Source: Bradyrhizobium guangdongense (GTDB lineage: Bacteria > Pseudomonadota > Alphaproteobacteria > Rhizobiales > Xanthobacteraceae). Taken from it: a DNA stretch of 64,000 nt. Shown here one piece after another: positions 17,943 to 29,607 of the stretch (its first letter is position 1; each line of letters starts with the position of its first letter). The translations under genes were made by a program, and so were the position numbers. Below the pieces are notes generated by a model, which did not search any database, was not told where the DNA came from, and saw only the letters and a program-made list of their open reading frames with translations. The stretch spans positions 1,922,001-1,986,000 of the forward strand of contig NZ_CP030051.1 of assembly GCF_004114975.1 (NCBI RefSeq), read 5' to 3'.

Positions 17943-20017
17943 AGCGCCCCCGCAAAGGCGAGCACGGAGCGCGGCGGCGCCTTGCTGTCGCTTCCCGGCA
18001 GGAAATCGACGCTGTTCAGCTTGGCATCCGTCGTGTTCAGGATCTGCTGCCAGCTCTTGTATTCGGGCATTTTGGGCAATTTGAATGCGATCTCTTCGGG
18101 GGCGGCGTTCAGTACGATAAAGATCGCCGCGCTGCCCGGTTCCATCGGTCCCATCACATAAGAGAGGAACCGCCCGTCCGGAAATGTCCAGTCGCTCTCA
18201 GTCATCTCGTTGCCTTCGGGCGTCAGCCACAGCGCGCCATACGAAATGCCGTCCTTCGGCCGGCCGTCGAGCCAGCGATGGCTGCGCAATTGCGAGAAGC
18301 GGTGGCGAATGTCGGCGAGACCGGAGACGAAATCGACCATGTCGTCGCCGCTCTTGCCGAGATTGTCCCAGGAGACCCAGCCGATCTCATTGTCCTGGCA
18401 ATAGGCATTGTTGTTGCCGGATTGCGAATTGCCGACTTCGTCGCCGGCGAGGATCAGCGGAATGCCCTGTGCCAGCATCAGACAGGCCAGCACGTTCTTG
18501 CGCAGCTGGCGGCGCAGGCCGAGAATGTTGGGATCGTCGGTCGGCCCCTCGACGCCGCAATTGTTGCTGTGGTTGTCGTTGGAGCCGTCGCGATTGTCCT
18601 CGCCGTTCGCCTCGTTGTGCTTCTCGTTGTAGCTGAAGAGATCGGCGAGCGTGAATCCGTCATGCACGGTGATGTGGTTGATGCTGGCGCGCGGCCGCCG
18701 TCCGTCGTGGTTGAACAGATCGGAGGACGCCGTCATGCGGCTGGAGATATCGCCGATCAGGCTGCCTTCGCCGCTCCAGTAGCGGCGCATGGCGCTGCGA
18801 TAGCGGTCGTTCCACTCCGACCATTGCGAGGGGAAGGCGCCGACCTGATAGCCGCCGAGCCCGAGATCCCAGGGCTCCGCGACCAGCTTGACGGTCGCCA
18901 GCACCGGATCCTGCCGGATCGCCGTGAGAAACGAGATGCCGCGATCGAAGCCGTTCGGGCCGCGCGCGAGCGTGGTGGCGAGGTCGAAACGGAAGCCGTC
19001 GACATGGCAGACCTCGACCCAGTAGCGTAACGAATCCATCACCATCTGCAGCACGCGCGGGTGGGTCAGGTTCACCGAGGAGCCGCAGCCGGTGAAGTCG
19101 TCGTAGTAGCGCGGGTTCTCGCGGTTCAGCCAGTAATAGGAGGCGTTGTCGATGCCGCGATAGCACAGCGTCGGTCCGAGATGGTTGCCCTCGGCGGTGT
19201 GGTTGTAGACAACGTCGAGCATGACTTCGATGCCCGCGTCGTGCAGGCGCGCGACCGTGGTGCGAAAGGAATCGAGCGCATTGTCCTGGGCGTAGCGCGG
19301 CTCGGGCGCGAAAAATGACAGGGTGTTGTAGCCCCAGTAATTGGCGAGCTTCTTCTCGACCAGGATGCGGTCGTCGACGAAGCTGTGGATCGGCAGCAGC
19401 TCGATCGTGGTGACGCCGAGCTTCTTCAAATGCTCGATCATCGCCGGCGACGACAGGCCGCCATAGGTGCCGCGCAAATTCGGCGGCACGTCGTCGCGCT
19501 TCTGCGTCAGGCCCTTGACGTGGGCCTCGTAGATGATGGTGTCTTCCCAGGGGATGTTGGGGCGGATCTCGCGCCGGCCCCAGTTGAAGGTCTCGTCGAC
19601 CACGACGGCCTTGGGCATGCCGCGCGCATTGTCGCGCCGGTCGAACGACAGATCTTCGCGCGCCGACCCGGTCCGGTAGGCGAAATGCGCGTCGCTCCAC
19701 ACCAGCCGGCCTGCGAGGCGCTTCGCGTAGGGGTCGAGCAGCAGCTTGTTGGCATTGAAGCGGTGGCCGTGCTCGGGCTCGTAGGGGCCGTGCACGCGAT
19801 AGCCGTAGAGCTGGCCCGGCGAGACGTCGTTGAGATAGCCATGCCACACGTCCTCGGTGCGCTCCGGCAGCTCGATGCGTTCGAGCTCGCGGCGTCCTTG
19901 GGTGTCGAACAGGCACAGCTCGACCTTCTGTGCATTGGCGGAGAACAGCGCAAAGTTGGTGCCGCGGCCGTCCCAGCTTGCACCGAGGCGTGCGGACGAT
20001 CCAGCAGTCAGGCGCAT
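17939..20017 (-). CDS. glgX: Glycogen debranching enzyme (isoamylase type)
   Basis: This 692-residue GH13 protein cleaves alpha-1,6 branches of limit glycogen, supplying linear malto-oligosaccharides to TreY. It starts with a carbohydrate-binding/early-set region (GTNFALFSANAQKVELCLF). The barrel contains VMLDVVYNHTAEGNHLGPTL, GFRFDLATTLAR near 344, KLVAEPWDLG near 380 and INHITVHDGFTLADL. The catalytic triad is intact. Its stop overlaps the treZ start, and glgB ends three bases upstream, so the genes form one tight transcription unit. Confidence 0.95.
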   Translation of the reverse strand: MRLTAGSSARLGASWDGRGTNFALFSANAQKVELCLFDTQGRRELERIELPERTEDVWHGYLNDVSPGQLYGYRVHGPYEPEHGHRFNANKLLLDPYAKRLAGRLVWSDAHFAYRTGSAREDLSFDRRDNARGMPKAVVVDETFNWGRREIRPNIPWEDTIIYEAHVKGLTQKRDDVPPNLRGTYGGLSSPAMIEHLKKLGVTTIELLPIHSFVDDRILVEKKLANYWGYNTLSFFAPEPRYAQDNALDSFRTTVARLHDAGIEVMLDVVYNHTAEGNHLGPTLCYRGIDNASYYWLNRENPRYYDDFTGCGSSVNLTHPRVLQMVMDSLRYWVEVCHVDGFRFDLATTLARGPNGFDRGISFLTAIRQDPVLATVKLVAEPWDLGLGGYQVGAFPSQWSEWNDRYRSAMRRYWSGEGSLIGDISSRMTASSDLFNHDGRRPRASINHITVHDGFTLADLFSYNEKHNEANGEDNRDGSNDNHSNNCGVEGPTDDPNILGLRRQLRKNVLACLMLAQGIPLILAGDEVGNSQSGNNNAYCQDNEIGWVSWDNLGKSGDDMVDFVSGLADIRHRFSQLRSHRWLDGRPKDGISYGALWLTPEGNEMTESDWTFPDGRFLSYVMGPMEPGSAAIFIVLNAAPEEIAFKLPKMPEYKSWQQILNTTDAKLNSVDFLPGSDSKAPPRSVLAFAGAL

Positions 20018-20020
20018 TGG

Positions 20021-22168
20021 TCAGCTTTCTGGAACGAGGAAGATCGCGGCGAGCGGTGGAACCGTGAGGCGAAGCTCGGGCGCCTTACCGGCAACGGTCT
20101 GAACCTCGCCGATGTTCCCGACATTGGTGCCGCCATAATGGGCGGAGTCCGAATTGAACACCTCTTTCCACTTGCCGGCAAAGGGCACGGGGACGCGGTA
20201 GTTGCGATAGACGTTCGGCGAGAAGTTGACGACCACGAGACACCGCGCGTGCTCGTCAAAGCCCTTGCGCAGCCAGGCGAACACGTTGCGGTTGGCATCA
20301 TCAGTAATCAGCCATTCGAAGCCGGCCTGGTCGCAATCCATCTGGTGCAGCGCCGGCACCGCGCGATAGATCCGGTTGAGGTCGCGGACCAGCGCCTGGA
20401 TGCCCTGATGGTACTTGTATTCGAGCAGGTGCCAGTCGAGCGACTGGTCGTGATTCCATTCGCGGCTCTGCGCGATCTCGCCGCCCATGAACAGCAGCTT
20501 CTTGCCGGGATGGCCGAACATGAAGCTGTAATAGGCGCGCAAATTGGCGAAGCGTTGCCATTCGTCGCCGGGCATGCGGCCGAAGATCGAGCGCTTGCCG
20601 TGCACGACCTCGTCATGCGACAGCGGCAGGATGAAATTCTCCGAGAAGGCGTAGTGCAGGCCGAACAGGATCTCGCCGTGGTGGTATTTGCGGTGGATCG
20701 GATCCTTGCTGATGTAGTTCAACGTGTCGTGCATCCAGCCCATGTTCCACTTGTAGCCGAAGCCGAGCCCGCCGAACTCCACCGGACGCGAGACCTGCGG
20801 CCACGCAGTTGATTCCTCAGCCGCCGTGGTCGCCTGCGGAAAACGCGCGAACAGTTCGGTGTTGAAGCGGCGCAGGAAATTGATCGCTTCGATGTTCTCG
20901 CGGCCGCCATACTGGTTCGGAATCCAGGCGCCGGGCGGGCGGCTGTAGTCGAGGTACAGCATGGACGCGACCGCATCGACGCGCAGGCCGTCGATGGCGT
21001 AGCGCTCCAGCCAGAACAGCGCATTCGACACCAGGAAATTGGTCACTTCGGTGCGGCCGTAATTGTAGATCAGCGTGCCCCAGTCGAGGTGGCGGCCCTG
21101 GAGCGGGTTGGCGTGCTCGTAGAGCGAGGTGCCGTCGAAGCTGCCGAGCCCGTGCGGGTCGTCGGGGAAATGGCCGGGTACCCAGTCGAGCAGCACGCCG
21201 ATGCCTTCGCGATGGCAGGCATCGATCAGTGCGGCGAAATCCTCCGGCGAGCCGAAGCGGCTGGTCGGCGCATAGAGCCCGGTCGGCTGATAACCCCAGG
21301 AGCCGTCGAACGGATGCTCGCTGACTGGCAGGAATTCGAGATGGGTGAAGCCCATGTCGCGCGCATAGGCCGGCAGCTGCTCGGCGAGCTCGCGATAGGT
21401 CAGCCATTCGTTGCCGTCCTTGCGCCGCCACGAGCCGAGATGGACTTCGTAGATCGACATCGGCGCCGACAGCGCGTTGATGCCGTCAGGCGCGGGCCGC
21501 GGCCGCGGCAAGTGCGCCTCGTCGAACACGATGGAGGCTGTCTTCGGCCGCAGCTCGCTCGCAAACGCCAGGGGATCGGATTTCAGCGGCAGCAGATGGC
21601 CGTGCGGCCCGATGATTTCGAACTTGTAGTGATCGCCCGGCTTGGCGTTCGGGATGAACAATTCCCAATAGCCGGCGCCGCGCACCCGCATAGGGTGACG
21701 CCGCCCGTCCCAGAAATTGAAATCGCCGACCACCGAGACGCGTCGCGCATTCGGCGCCAGCACCACGAAGCCGATGCCGTCGACGCCTTCGAGCCGCATC
21801 GGATGCGCACCGAGCTTGTCGTAGATGCGCTGATGGGTGCCTTCGCCGAGCAAATAGAGGTCGAAATCGGTCAGGATGGTCGGAAAGCGGTAGGCGTCCT
21901 CGAACTCGACGACGTTGTCGCCGAACTTTGCGCGGAGCTGATAGTGCTTCGAGCCATTCGGCAGCGCGCCGATGAACAGGCCCGAATCGTGGACGCGGTC
22001 GAGCCTGGCGATCTCGCCATGCTCGCCGACCGCCTCGACGTTGGTGGCGTCGGGCAGGAACGCGCGCACCACGCTCTTGTCTCCCTCGGGATGCAGCCCG
22101 AGATAGTGGAACGGGTCGGAGTGGCGGCCCTCGATGATCGCATAGGCTTCGGCAGGCAATTTAGGCAT
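20021..22168 (-). CDS. glgB: 1,4-alpha-glucan branching enzyme
   Basis: This 715-residue GH13 enzyme introduces alpha-1,6 branches. The N-terminus has [12 protein letters not shown] and a CBM48-like domain ([20 protein letters not shown]). The barrel holds [17 protein letters not shown] near 394, AEESTAWP near 452 and [14 protein letters not shown] near 519, so the triad is complete. I prefer ATG 22168 (overlapping the treS stop by eight bases). A GTG at 22186 would add six residues. It belongs to the six-gene minus-strand trehalose/glycogen unit. Confidence 0.95.
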   Translation of the reverse strand: MPKLPAEAYAIIEGRHSDPFHYLGLHPEGDKSVVRAFLPDATNVEAVGEHGEIARLDRVHDSGLFIGALPNGSKHYQLRAKFGDNVVEFEDAYRFPTILTDFDLYLLGEGTHQRIYDKLGAHPMRLEGVDGIGFVVLAPNARRVSVVGDFNFWDGRRHPMRVRGAGYWELFIPNAKPGDHYKFEIIGPHGHLLPLKSDPLAFASELRPKTASIVFDEAHLPRPRPAPDGINALSAPMSIYEVHLGSWRRKDGNEWLTYRELAEQLPAYARDMGFTHLEFLPVSEHPFDGSWGYQPTGLYAPTSRFGSPEDFAALIDACHREGIGVLLDWVPGHFPDDPHGLGSFDGTSLYEHANPLQGRHLDWGTLIYNYGRTEVTNFLVSNALFWLERYAIDGLRVDAVASMLYLDYSRPPGAWIPNQYGGRENIEAINFLRRFNTELFARFPQATTAAEESTAWPQVSRPVEFGGLGFGYKWNMGWMHDTLNYISKDPIHRKYHHGEILFGLHYAFSENFILPLSHDEVVHGKRSIFGRMPGDEWQRFANLRAYYSFMFGHPGKKLLFMGGEIAQSREWNHDQSLDWHLLEYKYHQGIQALVRDLNRIYRAVPALHQMDCDQAGFEWLITDDANRNVFAWLRKGFDEHARCLVVVNFSPNVYRNYRVPVPFAGKWKEVFNSDSAHYGGTNVGNIGEVQTVAGKAPELRLTVPPLAAIFLVPES

Positions 22169-25100
22169 GGGCTTCGCTCGCGGCACTGGACAGAATGCGA
22201 AGCAGGCCGGTCAGCGGCGCGTGGAGCCCCTCAGGCCGGTGGGACAGCTCGTACTCTACCTCGTCGAACGCTTGATCAAGCAGGAAGAACCTTAACATGC
22301 TTTCCGCGAAATGGTTCTCTTCCGGCCAGAGCCGCCGGTCGGTCATGGCCTCGCGGTAGGCGGACAGGAAGGTCGCCGTGGCATGCTCGCGCCATTCGTC
22401 GAGCGCGGCAGTGAGCCGGCCCTGTTCGTCATTCCCGCCCGCGAGCGCCCGGGTGAGCGCCGCGTTAACCGAAAGATCAATCGAGCGGATCAGGCCGGCG
22501 ACGTCGCGGGCGGCGGGCAGCCTGCGCCGCTTGTCGGCCAGCGCCAGATGTGGATCGCCGTCGAAGTCGATGATGAAGATGTCATCCTTCACGATCAGAG
22601 TCTGCCCGAGACGGAAGTCGCCATGATGACGGATGTTCAACCCGCCGATCTCGGATGGCAAGAGCGCGTTGACATGGTCCGGTAAGGTCGTGCGCAACGC
22701 GACGAGTCTGTCGACCAGCGGACGGTCGGCTTCGCGCAGGCCGTCCCTGCTATCGGCGAGCCGGCGGAGAACACGCTCCGCACGCGCCTTGAGATCGCTC
22801 GTCCAGCGTTTGATGTCGGCGGGGCCGACCGGTTCAGGGGCCAGGTCGGCGGATGTTGCGGCGGCGAGCGCCATGTGCAACTCGGCGAGCCGGCGGCCGA
22901 TCTGGGCCATGAAGTGCAGATAGGGCGCCTGCCCCTGGGTCTCGCGATGGGTTTCACCGGCCGGGAGCACCCGCTGCTCGTCGATATAGCGGTCGAGATA
23001 GCCCGTGGTGACGGTCCAGCCGTCCCCCTGGTTCTCGACATAGGCATGCAGCACGCCGAGCGCGCTGCTCCTGTCGCCCTCGACCAGCTCGACGCTGCCG
23101 AGCAGCGCCGGTGTATTGGGGAAGCGCGCGACCTCGGTGAGATAGCGACCGATCTCGATCTCAGGGTTGGCACCGCTTTCGAGCCGGCGATAGATCTTGG
23201 CGACATATTGGTTGTCGACCAGCGCGGTGCTGTTCGACTGCTCGACCGCCCGGATGCGCGCGGGCTCCTTCACGGTGTAGTCGGCGAAGCAGCTGGTGGG
23301 CTTGAACTCGAGCCGCAGATTGTTCTCTTCCACCACCAGGTTCTGCGACAAGCCTCGCAGGAAAAGCCCGATGAAGATCTGGTCGGTCGCGACGTCGAGC
23401 AGCGTGCCTTCGCGGGCGCCCTGGCGCACGGCGGCGAGTGCCTTCGGGTTGAAGCGCTCGCGGTCGAAACGCACCCACTCGATCTGCATCGGCAGCACGT
23501 AGCGCGTTGCGTCGTCCTGCCCCGTCTCGAAAAACGCGATCCAGGGCCTGTTGTCGCCGATGTCGCTGAAGGGCACCGCTGACGTCAGCGTAGCCTTGAT
23601 GTGCTTGGGATTGTGCTCGGGATACCAGCGCGCCCGTGACAGGAATCCGGGCAGCACGTCGCGCTCGAACACGCCGCGCTCGCGAGCAAGCGAGACCCAG
23701 TTCGAATTCACCGGCACCACCAGCGTCTCGAATTCCGGCACCGCGCGCGGCACGACCGGCTCGGACTTGTCGCGCTCCTGGAGCTGGAACCAGTAGAAGC
23801 CGTAAGGGCCCAGCGTAATCATGTAGGGCAGTTCGCCGATCGCCGGAAACCGCGTGCGTCCCAGCATCTCCTGCGGGATGCGATCCTTCCACGGCGACAG
23901 ATCGAGCTCGGTCGCCTGCGCCGCGCGCGACAGGTTGGCCACGCAGAGAATCACTTCGTCGCGATATTGCCGGACATAGGCGAGGACGGCGCGGTTTGCT
24001 GGGCGAATGAAGGTCATGGTGCCGCGGCCGAACGCCAGGGTCGACTTGCGCACCGAGATCAGCCGCTTGGTGGCGCTGAGCAGCGACGACAGGCTGCGCG
24101 ACTGCGCTTCCACGTTGACGGAATCGTAGCCGTAGACCGGATCCATGATCGGCGGCGCGTAGAGGCGGGCGGGATCGGCGCGGGAGAAGCCGCCATTGCG
24201 GTCCGGGCTCCATTGCATCGGCGTGCGTACGCCGTTGCGATCGCCGAGATAGATGTTGTCACCCATCCCGATCTCGTCGCCGTAATAGATGATCGGCGTG
24301 CCCGGGAATGACAGCAGCAGCGAGTTCATCAATTCGATCTTGCGCCGGTCATTGTCCATCAGTGGCGCGAGCCGCCGGCGGATGCCGACATTGATGCGGG
24401 CGCGCGGGTCGTTGGCGTAAGTGGTCCAGAGATAGTCGCGCTCGACGTCGGTGACCATCTCCAGCGTCAGCTCGTCATGGTTGCGCAGGAACAACGCCCA
24501 TTGGCAGCTTGCGGGGATATCAGGCGTCTGGCGCAGGATGTCGGTGATCGGAAAGCGGTCCTCCTGCGCGATTGCCATGTAGATGCGCGGCATGAGCGGA
24601 AAATGATAGGCCATGTGGCACTCGTCGCCGCGGCCGAAATATTCCTGCACGTCCTCGGGCCATTGATTGGCCTCGGCCAGCAATAGCTTGCCCTTGGAAT
24701 AGGCGTCCAATTCCTGGCGCAGGCGCTTGATGATCGCATGCGTCTCGGGGAGATTCTCGTTCGAGGTGCCCTCGCGCTCGCAGAGATAGGGAATCGCATC
24801 CAGCCGGAAGCCGTCGACACCGGCATCCAGCCAGCGCTTCATCACCTGGATGATGGCGCTGACGACGCGCGGATTGTCGAAATTGAGATCGGGCTGATGC
24901 GAGAAGAAGCGGTGCCAGTAGAACGCGCCGGCCTCGGGATCCCAGGTCCAGTTCGACTTCTCGGTGTCGGTGAAGATGATGCGCGTGCCCTGGTATTTCT
25001 GGTCGGTGTCGCTCCAGACATACCAGTTGCGGGCGCTCGAGCCGGGATGGCTGCGGCGCGCGCGTTTGAACCATTTGTGCTGGTCCGAAGTGTGGTTGAC

Positions 25101-25451
25101 CACGAGCTCGGTGATGACCCGCAAGCCCCGCTTCTGCGCCTCCTGGATGAAGCGCTTGAAGTCCTTCATCGTCCCGAAATCGGGATTGATCGAACCGTAG
25201 TCCGCGATGTCGTAGCCGTCGTCGCGGCCGGGCGAGGGATAGAACGGCAGCAGCCACAGGGCGGTGACGCCGAGATCCTGGAGATAGGGGAGTTTCTCGG
25301 TCAGCCCGGCAAAATCGCCGATGCCGTCATTGTTGCTGTCGGCGAAGGCCTTGACGTGGAGCTGGTAGATGATGGCGTCCTTGTACCAGAGCTCATCCAC
25401 GATCTCGGCAGCCTCAGCCTTCTTGGTGTCGACGGAAGACAGAACATTCAT
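22161..25451 (-). CDS. treS: Trehalose synthase fused to maltokinase (TreS-Mak)
   Basis: This 1096-residue fusion has an N-terminal GH13 trehalose synthase (about 1-550: [19 protein letters not shown], nucleophile in GFRLDAIPY near 217, acid in LLAEANQWP near 259, LRNHDELT near 325). It interconverts trehalose and maltose. The C-terminal half (about 650-1096) is a maltokinase/aminoglycoside-phosphotransferase fold with [12 protein letters not shown] near 942 and FIIDFDGDP near 962. It should phosphorylate maltose to maltose-1-phosphate. ATG 25451 is chosen for the aagggg six to ten bases upstream. A longer in-frame extension would run into the gene before it. It lies 11 bases after the glgE-like stop. 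Confidence 0.95.
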   Translation of the reverse strand: MNVLSSVDTKKAEAAEIVDELWYKDAIIYQLHVKAFADSNNDGIGDFAGLTEKLPYLQDLGVTALWLLPFYPSPGRDDGYDIADYGSINPDFGTMKDFKRFIQEAQKRGLRVITELVVNHTSDQHKWFKRARRSHPGSSARNWYVWSDTDQKYQGTRIIFTDTEKSNWTWDPEAGAFYWHRFFSHQPDLNFDNPRVVSAIIQVMKRWLDAGVDGFRLDAIPYLCEREGTSNENLPETHAIIKRLRQELDAYSKGKLLLAEANQWPEDVQEYFGRGDECHMAYHFPLMPRIYMAIAQEDRFPITDILRQTPDIPASCQWALFLRNHDELTLEMVTDVERDYLWTTYANDPRARINVGIRRRLAPLMDNDRRKIELMNSLLLSFPGTPIIYYGDEIGMGDNIYLGDRNGVRTPMQWSPDRNGGFSRADPARLYAPPIMDPVYGYDSVNVEAQSRSLSSLLSATKRLISVRKSTLAFGRGTMTFIRPANRAVLAYVRQYRDEVILCVANLSRAAQATELDLSPWKDRIPQEMLGRTRFPAIGELPYMITLGPYGFYWFQLQERDKSEPVVPRAVPEFETLVVPVNSNWVSLARERGVFERDVLPGFLSRARWYPEHNPKHIKATLTSAVPFSDIGDNRPWIAFFETGQDDATRYVLPMQIEWVRFDRERFNPKALAAVRQGAREGTLLDVATDQIFIGLFLRGLSQNLVVEENNLRLEFKPTSCFADYTVKEPARIRAVEQSNSTALVDNQYVAKIYRRLESGANPEIEIGRYLTEVARFPNTPALLGSVELVEGDRSSALGVLHAYVENQGDGWTVTTGYLDRYIDEQRVLPAGETHRETQGQAPYLHFMAQIGRRLAELHMALAAATSADLAPEPVGPADIKRWTSDLKARAERVLRRLADSRDGLREADRPLVDRLVALRTTLPDHVNALLPSEIGGLNIRHHGDFRLGQTLIVKDDIFIIDFDGDPHLALADKRRRLPAARDVAGLIRSIDLSVNAALTRALAGGNDEQGRLTAALDEWREHATATFLSAYREAMTDRRLWPEENHFAESMLRFFLLDQAFDEVEYELSHRPEGLHAPLTGLLRILSSAASEAHA

Positions 25452-25462
25452 GGCGTGACCCC

Positions 25463-27409
25463 TTACGCCAGGCAGCGGAATACGAGCGCCGGATCGCGGT
25501 CGGGATCGATACGCAACCTGATCCCGCCCCATTCGATGCGGGACTGTTCGCCGGTGAAGAGATTCTCAAGTGCCGTCACATGGCGTCGCTGCCCATCGAC
25601 GTCAACCATGACATCACCGAGCGGCAGCCAGAATTCGCGCACATGGCGCGAGAGCGCGATGGCTGCGACGACCGTGTTGGCTGGTTCGGCTGCCTCCTTC
25701 ACGAAGGCGATGGTCTCGCCGTCCTCGATGCCGAGGAACCGCAGATCGACGGTCTGCTGCAGGGCTGCGTTGTCGTTGCGGATGCGGTTGAGCGCCGCGA
25801 TGTAGGGCTTGATGTTGCCGGGCTTGTCCCAGTCGCGCTGGCGGATCTGGTACTTCTCGGAATCCAGATATTCTTCGTGGCCCGGCACGGCCGCGTGCTC
25901 CAGCAGCTCGAAACCGCTGTAGAGGCCGTAATTGCCTGATAGCATGGCCGCCAGCGCGACGCGCGACTTAAACATCCAGGCTTCGCCGCTCTGGAGATGA
26001 TAGGGCAGCAGGTCCGCGGTATTGACGAACAGGTGCGGGCGATAGAAGTCGCGCTCCGGATAGCGGGTCATTTCGCCGAGATACTGCTCAAGCTCCCACT
26101 TGCCGGTGCGCCAGGGGAAATAGCTGAAGGATTGCGAGAAGCCGAGCTTGGCGAGGCCCTTCATCAGCTTCGGCCGCGCAAACGTCTTGGAGAACAGGAT
26201 CACCTCGGGATGCCGCGAGCGGATGTCGCGGATCAGCCACTCCCAGAACGGCAGCGGCGCGGTGTCGTGATTGTCGATCGCGAAGATGGTGACGCCATGA
26301 TCGATCCAGAACAGCATGGCATCGCGAAACGCGTTCCACAGCCCGATGCGGTCGACGGAGGCGAAATCGGGGATGACGATGTCCGAATAGGGGCCATCCG
26401 CCGTCCGCACCGAACGGTCTGGCCGCCATTTGAACCATTCCGGATGTTGCGTCAGCCAGCGATGATCCGGCGAGCATTGCACGGCGAAGTCCAGCGCGAG
26501 CTCGAGGCCGTATTCGAGACAGGTCGCGACCAGCGCCCGAAAATCCTCGATGGTGCCGAGTTCGGGATGCAGCGCATCGTGGCCGCCTTCGGCCGCGCCG
26601 ATGGCGTAAGGCGAGCCCGGCTCGCCTTCGGTCGCAACAGGTGCATTGTTGCGGCCCTTGCGCCTGGTGCGGCCGATCGGGTGGATCGGCGTGAAATACA
26701 AGACGTCAAAGCCCATCGCCGCGATATCGGGCACGCGCGCGATGCAGTCGCGGAGGGTGCCGTGCTGGCCCGCGACCGCGCTCTGGCTGCGCGGCATCAT
26801 CTGATACCAGGCGCCGAAGCGCGCTCTGTCGCGGTCGATGACAACAGGGAAATTCGCAGAACGCGTCAGATCGGGGCGGGCCTGGCTCTCGGCCATGGCC
26901 TCGCTGAGTTCAGTCGCAAGCAGCGGGGCGACATCGCCGCTGCCGAGATAGTCCTCGCATTGCCTCGCGATCACGGCCGCCGCGTCCTGTCGCGCGCCAT
27001 GCGCCTTGGTCAGCAGGCCCGCGCCCTCGATCGCATCGAGCGTGACATCGCCGCCGGCGAGCTGCTTGCGTTCGAGTCCATGACGCCAGGTGGCGAATTC
27101 GTCGGTCCAGGCTTCGATGGCATAGACATATTGGCCCGCTTCAGCCGGCACGAACGCACCGGACCAGCGGTCATTGCCGTGATGGATCATGGTCTCGCGT
27201 CGCCATTCCCGCTCCTGCTCGCCACGCCAGACCAGCGTGGCGCTGATGGTGGCATCGCCGTCGCGATAGATGTCCGCCCACACTTCGACCGGATCGCCCG
27301 CAATCCGCTTCACGGCGAAGCGGCCGCCGTCGATCGAGGGATAGACGTCTTCGATCAGGAAAGCGCTGCCGGCAGCGGCACTCTCGACAGTTTGAATTGT
27401 CTTGTTCAC
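25463..27409 (-). CDS. glgE: GlgE-like maltosyltransferase homologue with altered active site
   Basis: The 648-residue protein has the GlgE plan: N-terminal DUF3416-type domain ([28 protein letters not shown]), a barrel entered by [20 protein letters not shown], and a C-terminal beta domain. Around the active site, where canonical GlgE reads FRVDNPHTKP, this protein reads [10 protein letters not shown]. The nucleophile D379 is kept but the preceding Arg is Ala. Twenty-nine residues later, where S. coelicolor GlgE has its acid E423 (nucleophile D394), this protein has K408 in LFSKTFARP. The ENPPKKYQD-type segment is also absent ([13 protein letters not shown] instead). It may be inactive, non-catalytic, or act on another substrate. 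Start GTG 27409 has only a weak ribosome site. It is divergent from malQ. Confidence 0.8.
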   Translation of the reverse strand: MNKTIQTVESAAAGSAFLIEDVYPSIDGGRFAVKRIAGDPVEVWADIYRDGDATISATLVWRGEQEREWRRETMIHHGNDRWSGAFVPAEAGQYVYAIEAWTDEFATWRHGLERKQLAGGDVTLDAIEGAGLLTKAHGARQDAAAVIARQCEDYLGSGDVAPLLATELSEAMAESQARPDLTRSANFPVVIDRDRARFGAWYQMMPRSQSAVAGQHGTLRDCIARVPDIAAMGFDVLYFTPIHPIGRTRRKGRNNAPVATEGEPGSPYAIGAAEGGHDALHPELGTIEDFRALVATCLEYGLELALDFAVQCSPDHRWLTQHPEWFKWRPDRSVRTADGPYSDIVIPDFASVDRIGLWNAFRDAMLFWIDHGVTIFAIDNHDTAPLPFWEWLIRDIRSRHPEVILFSKTFARPKLMKGLAKLGFSQSFSYFPWRTGKWELEQYLGEMTRYPERDFYRPHLFVNTADLLPYHLQSGEAWMFKSRVALAAMLSGNYGLYSGFELLEHAAVPGHEEYLDSEKYQIRQRDWDKPGNIKPYIAALNRIRNDNAALQQTVDLRFLGIEDGETIAFVKEAAEPANTVVAAIALSRHVREFWLPLGDVMVDVDGQRRHVTALENLFTGEQSRIEWGGIRLRIDPDRDPALVFRCLA

Positions 27410-27500
27410 GGTGATGCCATTGACAAGAAAGCAGGGGCCCGTTTCCCTTGCCGGGAACCTACGCTTGATACCACTATAGAAAGCCGCTTGTGTGTCATTG

Positions 27501-27535
27501 GTTCCCTTGGGAACAGCAAGCGCAGTTTGTGAGTT
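27501..27535 (+). promoter_or_regulatory. GTTCCC-tt-GGGAAC palindrome with weak EcfG-like spacing before malQ
   Basis: In the 204-base gap between the divergent glgE-like gene and malQ, GTTCCC and GGGAAC form an inverted repeat (27501-27514). Reading the plus strand, GGAAC (27510-27514) is followed after 17 bases by AGTT (27532-27535), one mismatch from the EcfG consensus. The minus-strand reading has no acceptable -10. This may be a promoter for malQ or an operator. Confidence 0.3.
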
Positions 27536-27613
27536 AAGTCCGACTAACCTCTTCCGCGACCACGTTAAAATCGATGCCACCGGCCTGATAAGGGCCTGCA
27601 AGCTGCGTGCCGA

Positions 27614-29575
27614 ATGGACCTTTTAGCTCAAGCCCGGATCAAGGGCGTCCAATCCGAATTCGTCGATGCGCTCGGAAAGTTGCGGATCACCGCGCCCGAA
27701 GCGCTCAAATCCATCCTCGAGGCCCTGCCGGAGAAGCGGGTCTATCGCTTCGCCAGCGGGCCGGTAGTGGTGCGCGCGCTGGGCAATCCGCGCACCGAGC
27801 TTGCGGCCGTCGGCACCGCGCCGTTGCAGTGGAAAATCACAGGTAATGGCAACCTGATTGCACAGGGCGAGACGCGCGAGCCCGTGATCGCCTGGCCCGC
27901 CGGCCTGCCACTCGGTTATCACCGGCTGACGCTGACTGATGGCGCGGGCGCGAGGGAAGAGGTGCCGATGATCGTGGCACCCGAACGGGCCTTCGGCGGC
28001 GATTTCGACCGCGGCTGGCTGCTCGCCGTGCAGCTCTACAGTGTTCGCTCGAACCGCAATTGGGGCATCGGCGATTTCACCGATCTGGCCGGCCTTGTCA
28101 GGCTGGCAAAACAACTGGGCGCCGATGGCGTCGGGCTCAATCCGCTGCATGTCCTGTTCGACGATCAGCCGGCCGATTGCAGTCCTTATTCGCCGAACAG
28201 CCGGCTGTTTCTCAATCCGCTCTACATCGACGTCGAGGCCATCCCGGAATTCTCCGCGGACCTCGTCCCGGACGCGGCCGCGACTGCCGCGCGGCTGCGC
28301 GAAGGCGATCGGGTCCCCTATGCCGATATGGCCGCGCTGAAATGGCTCGCCTTGCGCGCGGCCTTCGACAGTTTCATGAAAAGCGCGAGCGGCGTCCGCC
28401 GCACCCAGTTTGATGCTTTCCGCGCCGACCGAGGACCGCTGCTGTCGCGCTTTGCCTGTTTCGAGGTGCTGCGGCATCGTTTCAACAGACCATGGTGGGA
28501 ATGGCCGGCGGAATGGCAGCAACCGGACGATACAAAATGCGCAAGCTTGCGCAACGGCGCCGAGAAGCGCGAGGTCGAGTTCGTCGAATTCGTGCAATGG
28601 ACGGCGGATAGCCAGTTGCACGCGGCCAAGCAGCTCTCGGCCGAGCTCGGCATGCGCGTCGGGCTTTATCTCGACGTCGCCGTCGGCGTGCAATCCAACG
28701 GCTTCGATGCCTGGAACGAGCAGGCGGCGATCTCGCGGCATCTCGCGGTCGGCGCACCGCCGGACGTGCTCAACACCGTCGGGCAGGATTGGGGCTTGGC
28801 CGGCTTCAACGCAGGCGGCCTGGAGACGCAATCCTTCGTGCCGTTCGCGAACATGCTGGCCGCCTCGATGCGCCATGCCGGCGCCATCAGGCTCGATCAC
28901 GTGCTCGGCTTGAAGCGGCTTTATCTGGTGCCGCGCGGCTTCAAGCCCGATAACGGCGCCTATGTGCAGATGCCGCTCGAGGCGCTGCTCGCCGCGGTCG
29001 TCCGCGAGAGCGTCGCGCACAAATGCATCGTGATCGGCGAGGACCTCGGCACGGTTCCGGAGGGCTTTCGCGAGACCATGCAGGATTTCGGTATCTGGTC
29101 GTACCTCGTCATGATGTTCGAGCGCGACGATGCCGGCCATTTCCGCAATGTCGATCATTACCGGCCGAACGCGCTTGTCACTTTGAACACGCACGATCTC
29201 TGCACCTATGCGGGCTGGCGCTCGTTCAGCGATCTCAGGATGAAGCGTTCGCTCGGGCTCGATCCCGGCGAGGACGATCAGGCCCGCTGGAATGCGCTCG
29301 GCGGGCTCGACCAGATCTTGCGCCAGAACGGCATCAGCGCCAACGATCTCTATTCGGTGCTCACCTTCCTGTCGCGCACGCCGTCGCGGCTGCTCGCGGT
29401 CTCGATGGAGGATCTGCTCGGGGTGATCGACCAGCCCAACATTCCCGGCACCATCGACGAGCATCCGAACTGGCGTCAGCGGCTTCCCGTCGCGCTCGAC
29501 AAGATTGCGACCAAGGTCGATCTCGCGGCTTTGAAGGCCGCGACGCGGGAACGTTCGCTGCACGGCGGGAGTTGA
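27614..29575 (+). CDS. malQ: 4-alpha-glucanotransferase (amylomaltase)
   Basis: This 653-residue GH77 enzyme transfers maltosyl and longer glucan units between malto-oligosaccharides. Motifs are QLYSVRSNRNWGIGDFTDL near 140, the nucleophile in IRLDHVLGLKRLYLVP near 425, the acid in GEDLGTVPEGF near 475 and LNTHDLCTYAGW near 524. The triad is intact. It opens the plus-strand half of the trehalose/glycogen island and is followed 32 bases later by the GH15 gene. It would recycle short oligosaccharides left by GlgX and TreYZ. Confidence 0.95.
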   Translation: MDLLAQARIKGVQSEFVDALGKLRITAPEALKSILEALPEKRVYRFASGPVVVRALGNPRTELAAVGTAPLQWKITGNGNLIAQGETREPVIAWPAGLPLGYHRLTLTDGAGAREEVPMIVAPERAFGGDFDRGWLLAVQLYSVRSNRNWGIGDFTDLAGLVRLAKQLGADGVGLNPLHVLFDDQPADCSPYSPNSRLFLNPLYIDVEAIPEFSADLVPDAAATAARLREGDRVPYADMAALKWLALRAAFDSFMKSASGVRRTQFDAFRADRGPLLSRFACFEVLRHRFNRPWWEWPAEWQQPDDTKCASLRNGAEKREVEFVEFVQWTADSQLHAAKQLSAELGMRVGLYLDVAVGVQSNGFDAWNEQAAISRHLAVGAPPDVLNTVGQDWGLAGFNAGGLETQSFVPFANMLAASMRHAGAIRLDHVLGLKRLYLVPRGFKPDNGAYVQMPLEALLAAVVRESVAHKCIVIGEDLGTVPEGFRETMQDFGIWSYLVMMFERDDAGHFRNVDHYRPNALVTLNTHDLCTYAGWRSFSDLRMKRSLGLDPGEDDQARWNALGGLDQILRQNGISANDLYSVLTFLSRTPSRLLAVSMEDLLGVIDQPNIPGTIDEHPNWRQRLPVALDKIATKVDLAALKAATRERSLHGGS

Positions 29576-29607
29576 CAGGCCAGGGGAATTCCTGGACTCG
29601 CACGACA

